Part shown: piece by piece, positions 53,201-64,000 of the stretch | Position numbering within the stretch: the stretch's first letter is position 1 | Layout: each line of letters begins with the position of its first letter | Source of the DNA: Siniperca chuatsi | Taxonomy: Eukaryota > Chordata > Actinopteri > Centrarchiformes > Sinipercidae | Reading direction: 5' to 3' | Assembly (NCBI RefSeq): GCF_020085105.1 | Contig: NC_058047.1 | Coordinates: forward strand, 18,512,501-18,576,500 | DNA length: 64,000 nt | Notes under the pieces: model-generated | Databases searched by the model: none | The model's input: the letters and a program-made list of their open reading frames with translations, nothing else | What the model was told of the DNA's origin: nothing | Translations under genes and position numbers: made by a program

Positions 53201-54614
53201 ACTCATTGGTCAGTGAGTTGCTCTGTTAACGGTTACAGGGGTGCAATGAGATACAGATGTGTAACATCAAAAGTGTGACAACAACATACAGAAAGAAATT
53301 AAGACACATGAACTGCATAGACACAAGGGAGGCAAAAGAAAAAAAAAATTTAACAAATCAATTAAAATTTTCACTGAATATTGGCAGCTTAGGTCCATAT
53401 CCTAAGTAACAATACCTAATGTAGTTGGATTACCACAAGTGAAACACATACTGTATAGTTACATGAAAACAGAAAAAAAAAACGTACAAAAAAAATAGCA
53501 TTACCTTAGAAAGAGATGTCTTCTCAGCAGCCTGCATATATCGAGACTTGACAATAGTCCCACTTGCTAAAGATTGATGAAAAGATAAAAGAAGGGAGGA
53601 AAAATGAAGCTTAGTTAACCCCAATTCAACACATCTGTGCATGTCTCACCTTTAAATAGAGAACATTCCAACATGGTCCAAAAGAAGCCAGTCAAGATGA
53701 GTACATTTACAGCAACTGTCTTGCAAAGCAATTTGTGATATTAAATATTACAAAGCAGAGTATAATCTAAGTTTTGGAACATACTGAGTACCATGGACGG
53801 ACAGAAAGGAAGATTAAGTTACAGGAATGGTTTAAGAGGTTTCTATGTAAGTTATACTTTAATACTGTTCTGCTCTGACAACTTCCCACCAATGGAATCC
53901 TATAATCAACACAATTCAAGCTGATTTTAGGTTGGAGTGTCAGTATAAAGTAATCCTTGTAAAGGAAATTGGTTAAGATAGTTTTATGTCATGTTGTTTT
54001 CATGTCTGATAAGTGACAGCACTACTAAAAGGAACAATTAATTACGTCCGCAGACTCCATCTTTGTAAACTTATGCGAAAACTTACATTTAACACTTTTC
54101 TTCCCAGTTCCACTGTTGTTTGTTTTATTAGCATTGCTCCCACTTTTCGAGCTGCAAACAAACAAAAACGTAGCTGTCAAATTCAATAATGTAGAAATGA
54201 GAGTACAAATTACAACAGAAAAGTTGACTGTTTTATCCGAAGCTAAGCTACATGTTAGCTTAGCTAGCGTTAAGTTACTTTATTGTTCGAGTCACAAGAA
54301 CACAGAGGCGCGTACATTTACTTTTCTAGCCTAGTTACTTATTAGCCAAATGCCTGGTCCAGCAGTGTGAAAAGGTGAAGGTGCTGCTAAATAAAATACT
54401 ATATAGCGTGTTAACAAAAACGGCTGAGCCTGACGGTGTCGGTGTCTTCTCTACATCGAATTCTCCTGAAATTAAACTGGCCACGAATCTGAGAAATACA
54501 CGACACTCGCTTAAAAGAAAGACACAATTACGTCAAAGACTAACGTTACCTTTTAGCGTCGGTGGAGGCATTTTTAAAACTACTTGGCACAGCTGTTGTT
54601 CTTCTCGACGCCAT
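50244..54614 (-). CDS. haus8: HAUS augmin-like complex subunit 8, 10 coding exons
   Basis: Subunit of the HAUS/augmin complex, which recruits gamma-tubulin to spindle microtubules for microtubule-dependent nucleation. Exons: 54550-54614, 54087-54151, 53505-53566, 53096-53222, 52647-52757, 52457-52560, 52100-52258, 51433-51574, 50672-50813 and 50244-50370, totalling 1,104 nt (367 aa; human is about 410), with every phase closing. The start MASRRTTAVPSSFK has a strong Kozak context. The N-terminal third is basic and Ser/Lys-rich, as expected for the microtubule-binding part, and includes GTIVKSRYMQAAEKTS (human VIESRYLQYEKKT). The C-terminal half is coiled coil. It contains KSFATAVDTTRHELPVKNF, nearly identical to human RTFATALDTTRHELPVRSI. 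The last exon is short and ends HELYCHKQ. Confidence 0.95.
50909..50927. repeat. (AC)n microsatellite in haus8 intron 8
   Basis: Short CA run of about nine units. Confidence 0.9.
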
Positions 54615-54642
54615 AATGTTTTGAAACAAACCGCCTGTACGC

Positions 54643-54650
54643 CACTTCCG
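54643..54650 (-). promoter_or_regulatory. ETS-like motif upstream of haus8
   Basis: The minus strand reads CGGAAGTG about 30 bp upstream of the haus8 ATG, a consensus ETS-family site common near start sites of TATA-less housekeeping genes. No TATA box is seen. Confidence 0.4.
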
Positions 54651-56751
54651 TAAACCGACAGAAACAAGAAGCGAAACTTTTGTGCCGGTCTTCTTGTTCT
54701 TTGTATATTCGTGGCGGATTGCAAAGCAGCATTGAAAGTGTAGGCTTATGCTGACATCTACTGTAGTGGAGTGTGTACAGTCATACTCATAATACAAAAT
54801 TATCTTAATACTGTTATATACTATATACTGTTATGTATAAATAAATAAATACTAATCTTGAATCCAGAATATACCACATAACTTACCATCAAGTTTTCCT
54901 TGAGTAAGCAACCCCTTAAAGGTCCATTGCTGCCCTGTTTTGTTCCAGTCCATGGCGGACCTGAGAGTTAATAATTATGCAGCAACCTGCTACATTCATA
55001 AAAGCAACAGTGACACCCCATACTGTGTTATTTAATCACTCATAGTCTTAAGAGGAAGTTATTTTTTTTTTATAATATCTCAGTTATTATTTTTCTCATT
55101 AGGGTAAACATGATCAGATGTGGGCTAATTTTCTGATTCACAGCTGGAAGCCCTACATTCAAATAACTTGCATATAATACCTCAACCCTCAAGTATCTGA
55201 TCCCACTCACTAATTCATTGTCAGTGGTCAGACTCCAAAAATGTAAGATGACACATTATCCTGTTTTGATGTTCTGATTTTCATTTTATGAAGACGATGT
55301 TTAAGAGATGTTTTTATTTGGAGATACTGTCTTCACCATCTAAAATTATGAGACAAGCTCAATTTTGTTTGAGGGTGGATTTTTAGCTTCACTTGCCCTC
55401 TCTTCTTCTGCAGTGATATTTTCTTGCTCATACAGGGCGTAGGCATAATAATATGAACACTTGTACATTATAGCTAAAGAAATCTTTAATCTTTGTGATG
55501 AAGCTCGTGGTGTTGTCTTTTTTGAGACTGCAACAAAGAGGGGCTGATTGATGTATTCTGGACTATTGCATTATATTTAGGGGCGCCATTCAAAAATATA
55601 TGTTAGAGAAAGAATTCAACATCTGCTTTGCCTTGACTTCAGGGGATGTCAGAAACTACAGTTGTTCTAGTAACCACTAGATGGGTGTAAGGGTCTGTAT
55701 TCACTGTCAGTGTAAACACACATTTGGTGACAATCCTTTCGAGTTAAATATACTTTTGGTCTGTGCAGACTACATGAAAGATTATGTCTCCCTGTTATGT
55801 ATTTGCTGAAAATAAAATCAATATACATTTATGTATCTATTCATATTGTTTACCATTTATTCCCTTATCAGTGTCATGGGGTGGTGGAGCCAATCCCAGC
55901 CAAAAATGGAGGAAGGCAGTGTAAACACTAAGCAAGTAACCAGACCATCACAAGGATAATAGAGATGCATCCAGGCAGTTTAGAGCATCCAATCCACTTA
56001 AGAACACATTAAACTGGAGCACCTGGAAGTAACCCACATAGACATAGGAGAACAAGCAAACTTAAATCTTTTTTATTTGCTGTTGTAAGCCAGTGGGGAT
56101 GATAACCACTCATGTGCATCTACCTGCATGTGTGCATCTTCATCCCGTGTGTGTGTGTGTGTGTGTGTATCTGCTTGTTCTCTTACCTGCAGTTTACTGG
56201 TTGTTTGTGTGCATGAGTCTTAAAGAACATAATGAGTGCTGATCCCACTTGTCTGAGCTGGTCTCGGACAACAGGAAGGACAATGGGAAGACAGCGGGTG
56301 TGGGACTGGGTGGTAAACACTATCCTGCAACTTCTGTCCTAAGTCACTTAGTAGAGACAGAAAGAAAACTGTTTGCTTATAAGTAGGTATCCAAAACTTT
56401 AAAATGCAAGCAATTCTGCAGTGAGTTTAATATTGGCTTTAACATTTGCATGGGATCTACACTCTGTCTCCTAGAGTAACCCATAATAGTATTTTAAATA
56501 TATTAACAGTTGTTAAATTAGATTTAAAAGTGTGTGTGCTGGATAATATCCAGGTATTGAAACTAGGTTTATTCTGACCTTTCTACTTTAATGAATTTTT
56601 ATGATGAAGGTTGAACATTTGGGCTTGGCACTAAAACAAATCTCTCACAAATACATGCCTGTATTTGTGTGTGTGTGTGTGTATGCCAAGCATGTGATGT
56701 GTGTGTGTCCTACTTTATCAGTCTGTGTAAAGGCCGGGTCTTATCATTGCT

Positions 56752-56754
<3 letters not shown>

Positions 56755-56797
<43 letters not shown>
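56755..56797. repeat. (CT)n microsatellite
   Basis: About 21 CT units in the region upstream of haus8. Confidence 0.95.
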
Positions 56798-56800
<3 letters not shown>

Positions 56801-57350
56801 GTAATAAAGCCTTGAGGCTGGCTGCTGTGTGTCTGTGTGCTGGCTGTCTATCTCTCACCACCAAGCAATGCCAGAACCAATAGCTGCCATGAGCTGGACA
56901 AGTGATGTTAATGATGGTGACATGAGCAGTATGGACTCTTTTGGATTCAATCAGTAATACTTGTGATTGAATAAGATAAACGGTTTTATCGGTAAGGTGG
57001 TTTCCCTTTACTTTTCTCTGGAGTAAAGGAAGAGACCCAGCCCAAGGCTGAGGAGCTGAAGTGCAAGAGTGAGAAGTGCACGTTGAAAGACAACACTATA
57101 AGGACACATGGAGTCACTGAATGAAAGTCCTTGTCTCTTTTTTGAGCCCACCTCTCTTGCATTTCTCTCTGCTCCGAAACTCTGACGTATAATGAAGGAT
57201 TTGTCTATGTCACTGTGACCTCACTGATACTCTGCTTTGCCACTTTTAGGGTGATAAAAATGCTGAGATGAAACAGCTTTAATTCATGTTCTGAATGAAG
57301 TGAAAGGAAAATTGTTGTCAGCTCCCCTAACACATGCATGTACACGTGAT

Positions 57351-57352
<2 letters not shown>

Positions 57353-57430
<78 letters not shown>
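57353..57430. repeat. compound (CA)n(GA)n microsatellite
   Basis: CA at 57353-57390 followed by GA to 57430. Confidence 0.95.
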
Positions 57431-57436
<6 letters not shown>

Positions 57437-58214
57437 ACTCTCCCATGCAGCCCACACAGCAGCCCTTCTTCCCTTTGCAGTAAGCTGTTACTCATCACTA
57501 CCCAGTCTGCCAGTCTGGTCCACATAGCCTTCCAGGAATGCCTCAAACACACAGTGCCTCATACAGTTAAGCCAACATGTAGTATTTGCAGCATTCGTTT
57601 GTATATCTGAACTAAATCACACTGCTCTAAATCTGATCATAGCGTGTATAATAGTGCTTTTGCTTGTGGGTATATGTATTAATTTATTCAGCATTCAAGG
57701 TTATATTCTAATTAGATTATCTGACCATGTACTGAATCAGTTATTGTTTGTCTTGTAATATATTTAACAAGATCTTAATAGGGAAGAGGGTATATTTTTT
57801 CTGATTAAGGCATTTCCTTTCTATCCTGAGACAAAAGTGCCATCTTAGTATTGGCTCTGCTCTCCAGAGCTGATGGGTGTATAATATCCACTGTTTACTC
57901 TTGTCGTGGTGGCCCTTGTTATAGGAAGGACCTAACCAGTCAGCCAGGGGCTCCCAGCATTAAGTAGTTAAGCTCCACTCTGTTGGCTAACCATATTTAA
58001 GCAATGGAGTATTAGGACAGTGTTTGCTTCTTACCTTCACACTATCTGGGAGGCTCTGCTGGTCACTTTGTCCCTTTAAAGTCTCCAAATCCAATCACTT
58101 TGGGTATGTCATAATGATAGCTACAGAAACTTTATATGAATGTACAAACAACTATTCTCACTGAAAATCAACATTTATCAACACTGGAAAATTAGTGGGG
58201 TAAGGATATATTTT

Positions 58215-58621
58215 TAAAGGAAGAGGTGGACATTTTGGGAAGTAGGCTTATTCGCTTTGTGGCTGAGAGTTAGATGAGAAGACGATACCACTCTTCCTTC
58301 ATAACTATCCATTCAATATGAAGCTGGAGCAAGGACAGTTAGCTCAGTTTATCATAAAGATTGGAAAGAGCTAGCCTGGCTTTGCCCAAAGGTAGATCTG
58401 ACGTGTTAAATAGATGAGATTTACAGGTGCTGATAGGTTGGTTTTTTAATCCTTTGGAAGGAGTCAGGCTAACTGCTCCCCCCCGCTTTCAGCCCAAGCT
58501 AACAGTGTCTTGGCTGTAGCCTCACATTTAACAGACAAACATGAGAGTGGTATTGATCTTCTGATCTAACTTCGGCAAGAAGCGAATAAGTGTATCTCCC
58601 AAAATATCCAACTATTCCTAT
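58215..58621. mobile_element. long palindromic MITE upstream of haus8
   Basis: The two halves are inverted copies of each other. The left arm (GGACATTTTGGGAAGTAGG, GAGTTAGATGAGAAGA) pairs with the right arm read on the minus strand (GGATATTTTGGGAGATAC, GAAGTTAGATCAGAAGA), meeting near 58440. Such foldback elements of about 400 bp with GGAATAGTTTGACATTTTGGG ends are widespread in fish. The arms are diverged, so the insertion is old. Confidence 0.75.
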
Positions 58622-58959
58622 GATGATGTTGCCAGTCATTGCCATTTTGTTGACCCTTAGTTCAGATGTCACAAATAAGAGGAACGTGAAGATGAACTAA
58701 AGCTGAGATAGCAGTCGTTTTCTTCCACAGTAACCTGCAGTTTTGTAATGATGAACAGTGCATTCTGAAAGCAACACCACAGACTCCATCAAATGACCTG
58801 AAGCCTTGTTTTTCACCTCATCCATGTGTCGCTCACTTCCTAATTGTTTAATTTCTGTGCTTATCTTCACAGGATGTGACCTCAGCTTGGTGTTCATTCT
58901 TGTGGATGAACCTTGCAGCATCCCTGGCTGCAATGCTGGAGGCTGGGGGATATCCTATA

Positions 58960-59786
58960 GGTGTCTCGAGGGCAGTGGGGTGTTTATTCAGGCAGAAACT
59001 TTAAGTATATCTTCACATCCAGTGACATTGTGGGGGTGGAGCTGGACTCTCTGGCAGTGGTGTCAGAGAGGAGGATGCTGGCCAAACTACATGCCATCTT
59101 AGACAGTGTCTCCCACCCACTCCATGACGTGCTGGTCAAGCAAAGGAGCACCTTCAGCGGAAGACTCATCCCACCAAAAAGCACCACAGAGCACCACAGG
59201 AAGTTATTCCTGCCTGTGGCCATCAAACTCTTTAACTCCTCCCTCTAAGTGTTAGTCTGTATGACCCTAGGTCACTAAACTGGACATTGATCATTACATC
59301 TCTGCCATACTTGAATAATTGTGCAATATTCTGTGTACTACTCCCGTGCAATATTTAGTTTTCCCATGTTAGTTTTTCCTATTTATTGACATTGATATGA
59401 TATACCTTCATTACTGCTGTGCAATATCTTAATAATCTCAATAAGCTACACTTAACTCGACAGTACATGCACCACTGCTTATTACTTATTTTATTACATT
59501 GTATTATTATACTGTATTATTACTTATTTTATTACATTGTATTATTATACTGTATTATCATCATCAACCGGTAAACCCACTTGGTACTTCACACTTATTT
59601 TATCTTATACTTATACCCACCTGGTACTTAATTTATTTTCTGACCTGTTTATATAGTGTTTTATAGTGTATTATATTTTTTGCTAGTACTTTCTCCTGTG
59701 TGCACTGAAGTAAAGGCGAGCTACTGTAACAAAGAGTTTCCCTTCGGGGATCAATAAAGTATTTCTGATTCTGATTCTGATTCTGA
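58960..59786 (+). mobile_element. 5'-truncated LINE (non-LTR retrotransposon) 3' end
   Basis: Plus-strand frame ending at 59248 contains VSERRMLAKLHAILDSVSHP, then RSTFSGRLIPPKSTTEHHRK and LFLPVAIKLFNSSL and a stop. This resembles the extreme C-terminus of fish LINE ORF2 proteins, where HPL, RS.FS.RL, TE.HR.SFLP.AI.L.NSS recurs. A 3'UTR of about 540 bp follows, ending CCCTTCGGGGATCAATAAAG and a (TTCTGA)n tail at 59762-59786. The clade (Rex1-like is my guess) and the exact 5' boundary are not resolved. The 3'UTR contains a tandem duplication of about 38 bp near 59479-59554. Confidence 0.75.
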
Positions 59787-60092
59787 CATCATTACAGGTC
59801 AACATGTACAATTGCCGGAGAAACTGTATTTTGTATATCAAGTGGCGTCTGTTTCTCTATGGCCAATCTTAAATGTAACATGCACCAATAAACTGCGGCA
59901 GAAAACGACACTAAAATTAAATACTGTATGTATGTAACTTTAGAGACCAATACAGTAGTTGTACGTGTAGTAGGTTTTTAATGAAGTTATTCATTCCTGA
60001 AAATACTGTGTGTATCTATGTGTTAAGCATCCATGTGAATTTTATTACGAATGAAAGATGAGCACCATACAGCAAGCCTCAAGCATGACTGG

Positions 60093-60093
<1 letters not shown>

Positions 60094-60136
<43 letters not shown>
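60094..60136. repeat. (GT)n microsatellite
   Basis: About 21 GT units. Confidence 0.95.
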
Positions 60137-60137
<1 letters not shown>

Positions 60138-62440
60138 AACCATGTGCAGTGCCATAGCAGGGCAGTGTAGCGTGCAGTGCAGGAGTGAGCAGAGGCGGCC
60201 CAGGCCAGGACGGCCCCAGTACTCTGGTAATCCCTGCGTTTTCAGGAGCCCTGGCCCGTACTTGATGAGCTTGAGCAAGAAAAAGGTTGGGCTCTCTCGT
60301 GTGTTTCTCTCGCTCTCTGTCCCCCTCTCTTTCTCTTTCTGTCTCTCACTCTTTTATTCCCCCTCTTTTTCTCATGCCCTCCCCCTCCTCCCCGTCCCCT
60401 GGAGCCACTTTGCGAATGAATGGATTCCAAGTGTTTACTCAGCGACTCTGCCTGTCCATCTGTATTTCTCAGGATTTCATCAAAAAGAGGAAGAGAACCT
60501 GTAGACCAACTACCCTGAGAGACCACCAGAGACTTTAGGTGGACATCTGACAGAAAACTGGACAATATGTTAGGGGATGCATTGCTCATCTCTGTAATTG
60601 TTCAAATACACATGTAGACTGTACTGTAGACTGTAAACTTTGATTAGCTTCTGTCACAAACACAACAGCCTTATTTCAGTGCTTTCAGGGACATTTTGAC
60701 ACACACACACACATTCAACTACTGTTTTTTACAGCAATGTCTTATTGGGTTTAACTCTCTCATAGAAGTAAAAATGAAAAAAGACTATATTACTTGTAAA
60801 TGTCACAAAATTCATCAAGGCATCAGCAGCAGTTTTGAGAATTTCGGTCTATGTACACATTCACGTTTGGGTGTATACAGCATGATGAAATCAACAAATT
60901 GTTAAATGCCCCAAAACCAGTGTCAGTGTAGTTGGTTATGTTGGATTGATTTATTTGGCGGTAATGATAACGTTATTCATTCTAATATGCCAAAACAGCA
61001 TATTCATGCTCATTTGTTTTTAGTATTTGATATTCTAGATTCTCTGGTCAGGTTTACACGTTAAAGTGTGATTCAGGCTAAAATTACAAAACAGCAACCA
61101 CTGTCTCCAAGATAGGCAAATAAAACATAATTGTTTGAAGCTATATATTACAGTGAGATGGAACCACAATACCCCAAGTTACAGTTCTTATCATCAATAT
61201 GAACCTGAACCAGCAGGGCTTCAGCACCTGCATAGTTCAATTTCAGGGAATCATCCACGTTCTGACTTTCTGTAACCATGCTGTTGTCTGTCCACCATTA
61301 AAATAAAAAGTTTACAAAAAATTATTTCCTGTCTTTATTGTCTGTAATACATGAGTTTAGACAATTGTGTGTTTATGTATGTGTGTGTGTATTTGTGATC
61401 AAAGAATATTACAAGATTACAGCTATAGTAATCAACTTGTGGCTTACCTTGTCACCATAGTTCTTCCCAAGAAAACTTTTTTTCTTATAATTACAGTGAA
61501 GTAAACTAAAAGCATTTTTCAAACAGTGCATCATTGTACAAGGCTCTCCTCAGCTGTTGCATAAGAGGATGCTGAACCAGCCCAGAATTTAGCAGTGAAA
61601 TAGCAGAAATAAGGCATTTTCAATCCTCTCTGTTTAATTTATAGATCCTAATGAATTCCCAATGTTGCAAGTCAGCAGCACCGTGTATTGTGTGTGTGGT
61701 GGGGACAATATCAGCCATTTTGTAATCATAGTAACACAGGTTTTCACTGTACCCAAAAAAAAAAATGCATGTGCAATCGTAAATACATAAACTGACCACA
61801 GCACAGGACAAGTGTATGGGGAGCATATGGGGTGCAGAGAGGTATAGGGAAGCACTGGCGGGGTGGTTTAGGAGAAGAGGGGATTAGCAAGAGGCCGCAG
61901 GCCCTGAGGCAGAGGGCCCGTTTCCTGGCCTGAGCCCCTGTTTGTCCTGCCTGACCTGGCAGCTCTGGGGGCAGATCCTGCTTGGATACAGCCCCGCTCC
62001 CACGCCTGTCTGAAGCTGTTAGCCACTGGCTGTCAGTAGCTAGCTGGGCTTAATGTTGTCTGAGCTGCGGCTGGGTCGGGATGGGTCCATCCATCGGGGG
62101 GGTGGGGGGCAGCTACTTTGTGTTGGCGGAGTGAGGGTGACAGGGGAAAAAGGCATCCAGTAAGGCAGTGGGCGGTTATGATTAATGACTGTGGTTTGAT
62201 TATTGCCACCATATTTTTTTCAATTCAGCCTTTTACAAGGTCATGTTATCTTAAATATAAAGCCTCTGCCTCTTCTTGGTACTCTCAATCTGTCCCTCTA
62301 CAAGAATGTATATCTACAAATGGGGGACAAATTAAAGGAAAAACCAACATAAAGTTTCTTAATAAGATGAGTGACCAATATATATTGGCCTGAACAGCTT
62401 AAGTGCACTTTGGGATAGATTCTATATCATTCTTCCAAAA

Positions 62441-62591
62441 GACATTCCCTCATTTGGTATTTTGTTGATGGTGGTGGAAAACAGTGTCAAGCAATCTGGT
62501 CCAAAATCTCCCAAAGGGGTTTAATTAGGGTGAGATCTGGTGATTATGAAGACCATGTATTTTTATACTCAAACCATTCAGTGACCCTCTA
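62441..62591 (-). mobile_element. decayed Tc1/mariner transposase remnant
   Basis: On the minus strand a broken frame preserves the Tc1 transposase stretch normally read SPDLNPIEHLWEILD, here SPDLTLIKPLWEILDQ, followed by a stop and a Pro-rich remnant before ATGAGGGAATG. Several stops and substitutions show it is dead. Only about 150 bp are recognisable. Confidence 0.7.
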
Positions 62592-63632
62592 ACCCTGTTA
62601 TGGCACTCCTTTATTCAGGTTTTCCTTTCATCTGTTACCTGTCTGTAGCCTAAGCCCTCAGGTTATTAAATGTGCATGCAACACGATGACATTATCAGCC
62701 TGCCTAGCTGGGCTCAGTCCAGACATCGTATCATTTACAACAGTCCACAATACCTCTCCCATGTTGTTAAAAGTGATGGTAGCAGGTCACCTACATGTGT
62801 AGCTTGTGATTAACTTCAAACCTCTATTTATCAATTAGAGGCACTATCACATGCTTGTATTTAAAGGGTGTTGTCTGCATGCCGATTGTGTGCAGAACTG
62901 TGTTTTGACTTAAAAATCCATAAGATAATACCTCTCCTCTCTGGCCAGGGGACTGTTTGATTATCACTCTTCAAAAATGAAAATGAAATGAGGGGATATT
63001 TACTTTTCTACCCCAAAAGCTTTGATAGCTCAATTGCTTGTTTTCAGTGGCTTGTTATTATTTTTCAATTGGTGGATTGGCTGTTGGGTTTGCAGTAGCA
63101 CAGAGCAGCTCTGTGAGTGTTGTTTCTGCCCTGGATATACACAAAGCTGTCAGTGAAAGCCGGGAGAGAACAGCAGAGAGACAGACAGAGAGAGACAGAA
63201 CGGGTCATCAATAAATCTGTTAGTGTCTCAAACATTAAAAGCTACATCTAATAGAGTTCCAGTATGGTTTAACACATCACTAAGTCATGCTTTATGGGTA
63301 ATTACTATGATCTATATAGGCTACCCAATACTTTTTCTGGCCTATGTGATACCATGGACATTGAGGTGATAAAAGGCCTTTTCAAAACAAAGTATTTTTA
63401 TCAACTAAATCCTAAAATCCCTTTGTGAAAACTGACATCTGAGTAGGACACAAAAGTAATTACTATAAGAATATAACATAAAGAAATACTAAAAACTCCA
63501 TAACTGTACAATCATGTGATTCTACTGGCAAATGGGTTATCATGGGGAAGAGGGATATTAAAATGTTCTTTTGGGTTTTGTCCTCGTGCTTCCATCGTCA
63601 CTGGCGAGCCAGTGGCGTCATTCCTGCCCTGC

Positions 63633-63640
63633 TTTATAAA
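63633..63640 (+). promoter_or_regulatory. TATA-box candidate upstream of the right-edge frame
   Basis: TTTATAAA lies 192 bp upstream of the ATG at 63832. A start site would be expected near 63665. A near-CArG sequence (CTATATTTGG) follows at about 63707. Motif evidence only. Confidence 0.3.
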
Positions 63641-63831
63641 ACTGTCAACGCCTTTCTCTCACCTGGACTGACACACACCACCCCAAACACCAGGGAAGGA
63701 CAGGGGCTATATTTGGCCAGAGCAGGGGATCAGTCACTGGTAGAATACGCACCTAACTTCTTGTGTATTTCACGGGCATTTTCCCCAGCTGATCATTTCG
63801 ACCAAAAGAAGATCATTACATTGTTTCTTTT

Positions 63832-64000
63832 ATGAATCTTGCAAATTATTCTTACTTCTCTGGCATGTGCAACATGACCGCTGAGACGCAGCACTCGCCT
63901 GCCGAGGCGAGTCCTGTTGTCATGTCTCCAAATGTGAGCCTGGACTCATCGCTGCCTCCGCCGCCTCTGATGCTGCAGGCCCGGTCAAAGGACAATGTTT
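63832..64000 (+). CDS. possible first coding exon of an unidentified plus-strand gene (runs off the window)
   Basis: An open frame begins at ATG 63832 (MNLANYSYFSGMCNMT) and stays open to the window end for 56 codons, including a Pro-rich stretch SSLPPPPLMLQ. A second ATG at 63874 has a better start context (A at -3). The sequence becomes GC- and CpG-richer than the flanking intergenic DNA, and a TATA box lies about 200 bp upstream, so a promoter plus first exon is plausible. I do not recognise the protein. In human the plus-strand neighbour here is MYO9B, but this N-terminus does not resemble the MYO9B start as I know it. Confidence 0.35.
   Translation, partial: MNLANYSYFSGMCNMTAETQHSPAEASPVVMSPNVSLDSSLPPPPLMLQARSKDNV

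Larger units (their letters stand above)
54660..58210. other. region upstream of haus8, no gene recognised
   Basis: AT-rich, with the CT and CA/GA microsatellites listed separately. I saw no exon with acceptable splice signals and family similarity. A 27-codon frame at 54954 on the plus strand after a pyrimidine-AG is not supported. Confidence 0.5.
59790..63600. other. intergenic region left of the possible right-edge gene
   Basis: Holds a GT microsatellite, the Tc1 remnant, a GC-richer patch (about 61860-62150) and AT-rich filler. No coding exon recognised. The GC-rich patch includes G7TG6 at about 62096-62109 and could be a regulatory element or a 5'UTR exon, but nothing shows which. Confidence 0.4.

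Noticed and set aside
54954-55037. Short frame MADLRVNNYAATCY after a pyrimidine-rich AG on the plus strand
   Set aside because: Only 27 codons, ends in a stop with no donor, and no similarity recognised.
60058-60504. 148-codon plus-strand frame
   Set aside because: Begins in a GT microsatellite and continues into a CT-rich stretch; no recognisable domain.

Overview
The window is nuclear DNA from a teleost fish, probably a percomorph. The evidence is short phase-consistent introns around vertebrate-type exons, an AT-rich background, abundant CA/GT microsatellites, and several dispersed repeats typical of fish genomes (hAT-type and palindromic MITEs, a Tc1 remnant, a LINE 3' end). It is not bacterial or viral, and almost all long open frames are chance frames in introns or microsatellites.

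Three complete protein genes lie head-to-tail on the minus strand. (1) cpamd8 fills about 1.3-44.2 kb. It is a secreted C3/alpha-2-macroglobulin-family protein with a thioester site, a receptor-binding domain and a C-terminal Kazal domain. I rebuilt 43 coding exons by hand. Every splice phase closes, giving about 1,868 aa (human CPAMD8 is about 1,885), plus a probable separate 3'UTR exon. (2) sac3d1 (45.1-48.9 kb) has 4 coding exons and 398 aa. It encodes a SAC3/GANP-domain protein and contains a GC-AG intron. (3) haus8 (50.0-54.6 kb) has 10 coding exons and 367 aa. It encodes a subunit of the augmin complex of the mitotic spindle. From 54.7 to about 63.6 kb I see no gene, only repeats: a palindromic MITE, a truncated LINE, a Tc1 remnant and microsatellites. 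At the right edge a TATA box and an open frame with a favourable start suggest the first coding exon of an unidentified plus-strand gene running out of the window.

The cpamd8-haus8 neighbourhood is also found at human 19p13.11. sac3d1 between them is a difference from human, where it lies on chromosome 11. The genes do not form one pathway: cpamd8 is extracellular, while sac3d1 and haus8 are both linked to centrosome or spindle function.

I found no evidence of an entirely new biological system. The points most worth a second look are: an extra furin-type site and a sulfation-like tail in CPAMD8; two inverted copies of a repeat flanking cpamd8 exons 36-37; UG/CA tracts beside three frame-neutral exons; a single-nucleotide-loop G-quadruplex motif before exon 2; a GC-AG intron in sac3d1; and a hAT element 132 bp upstream of the sac3d1 start codon.
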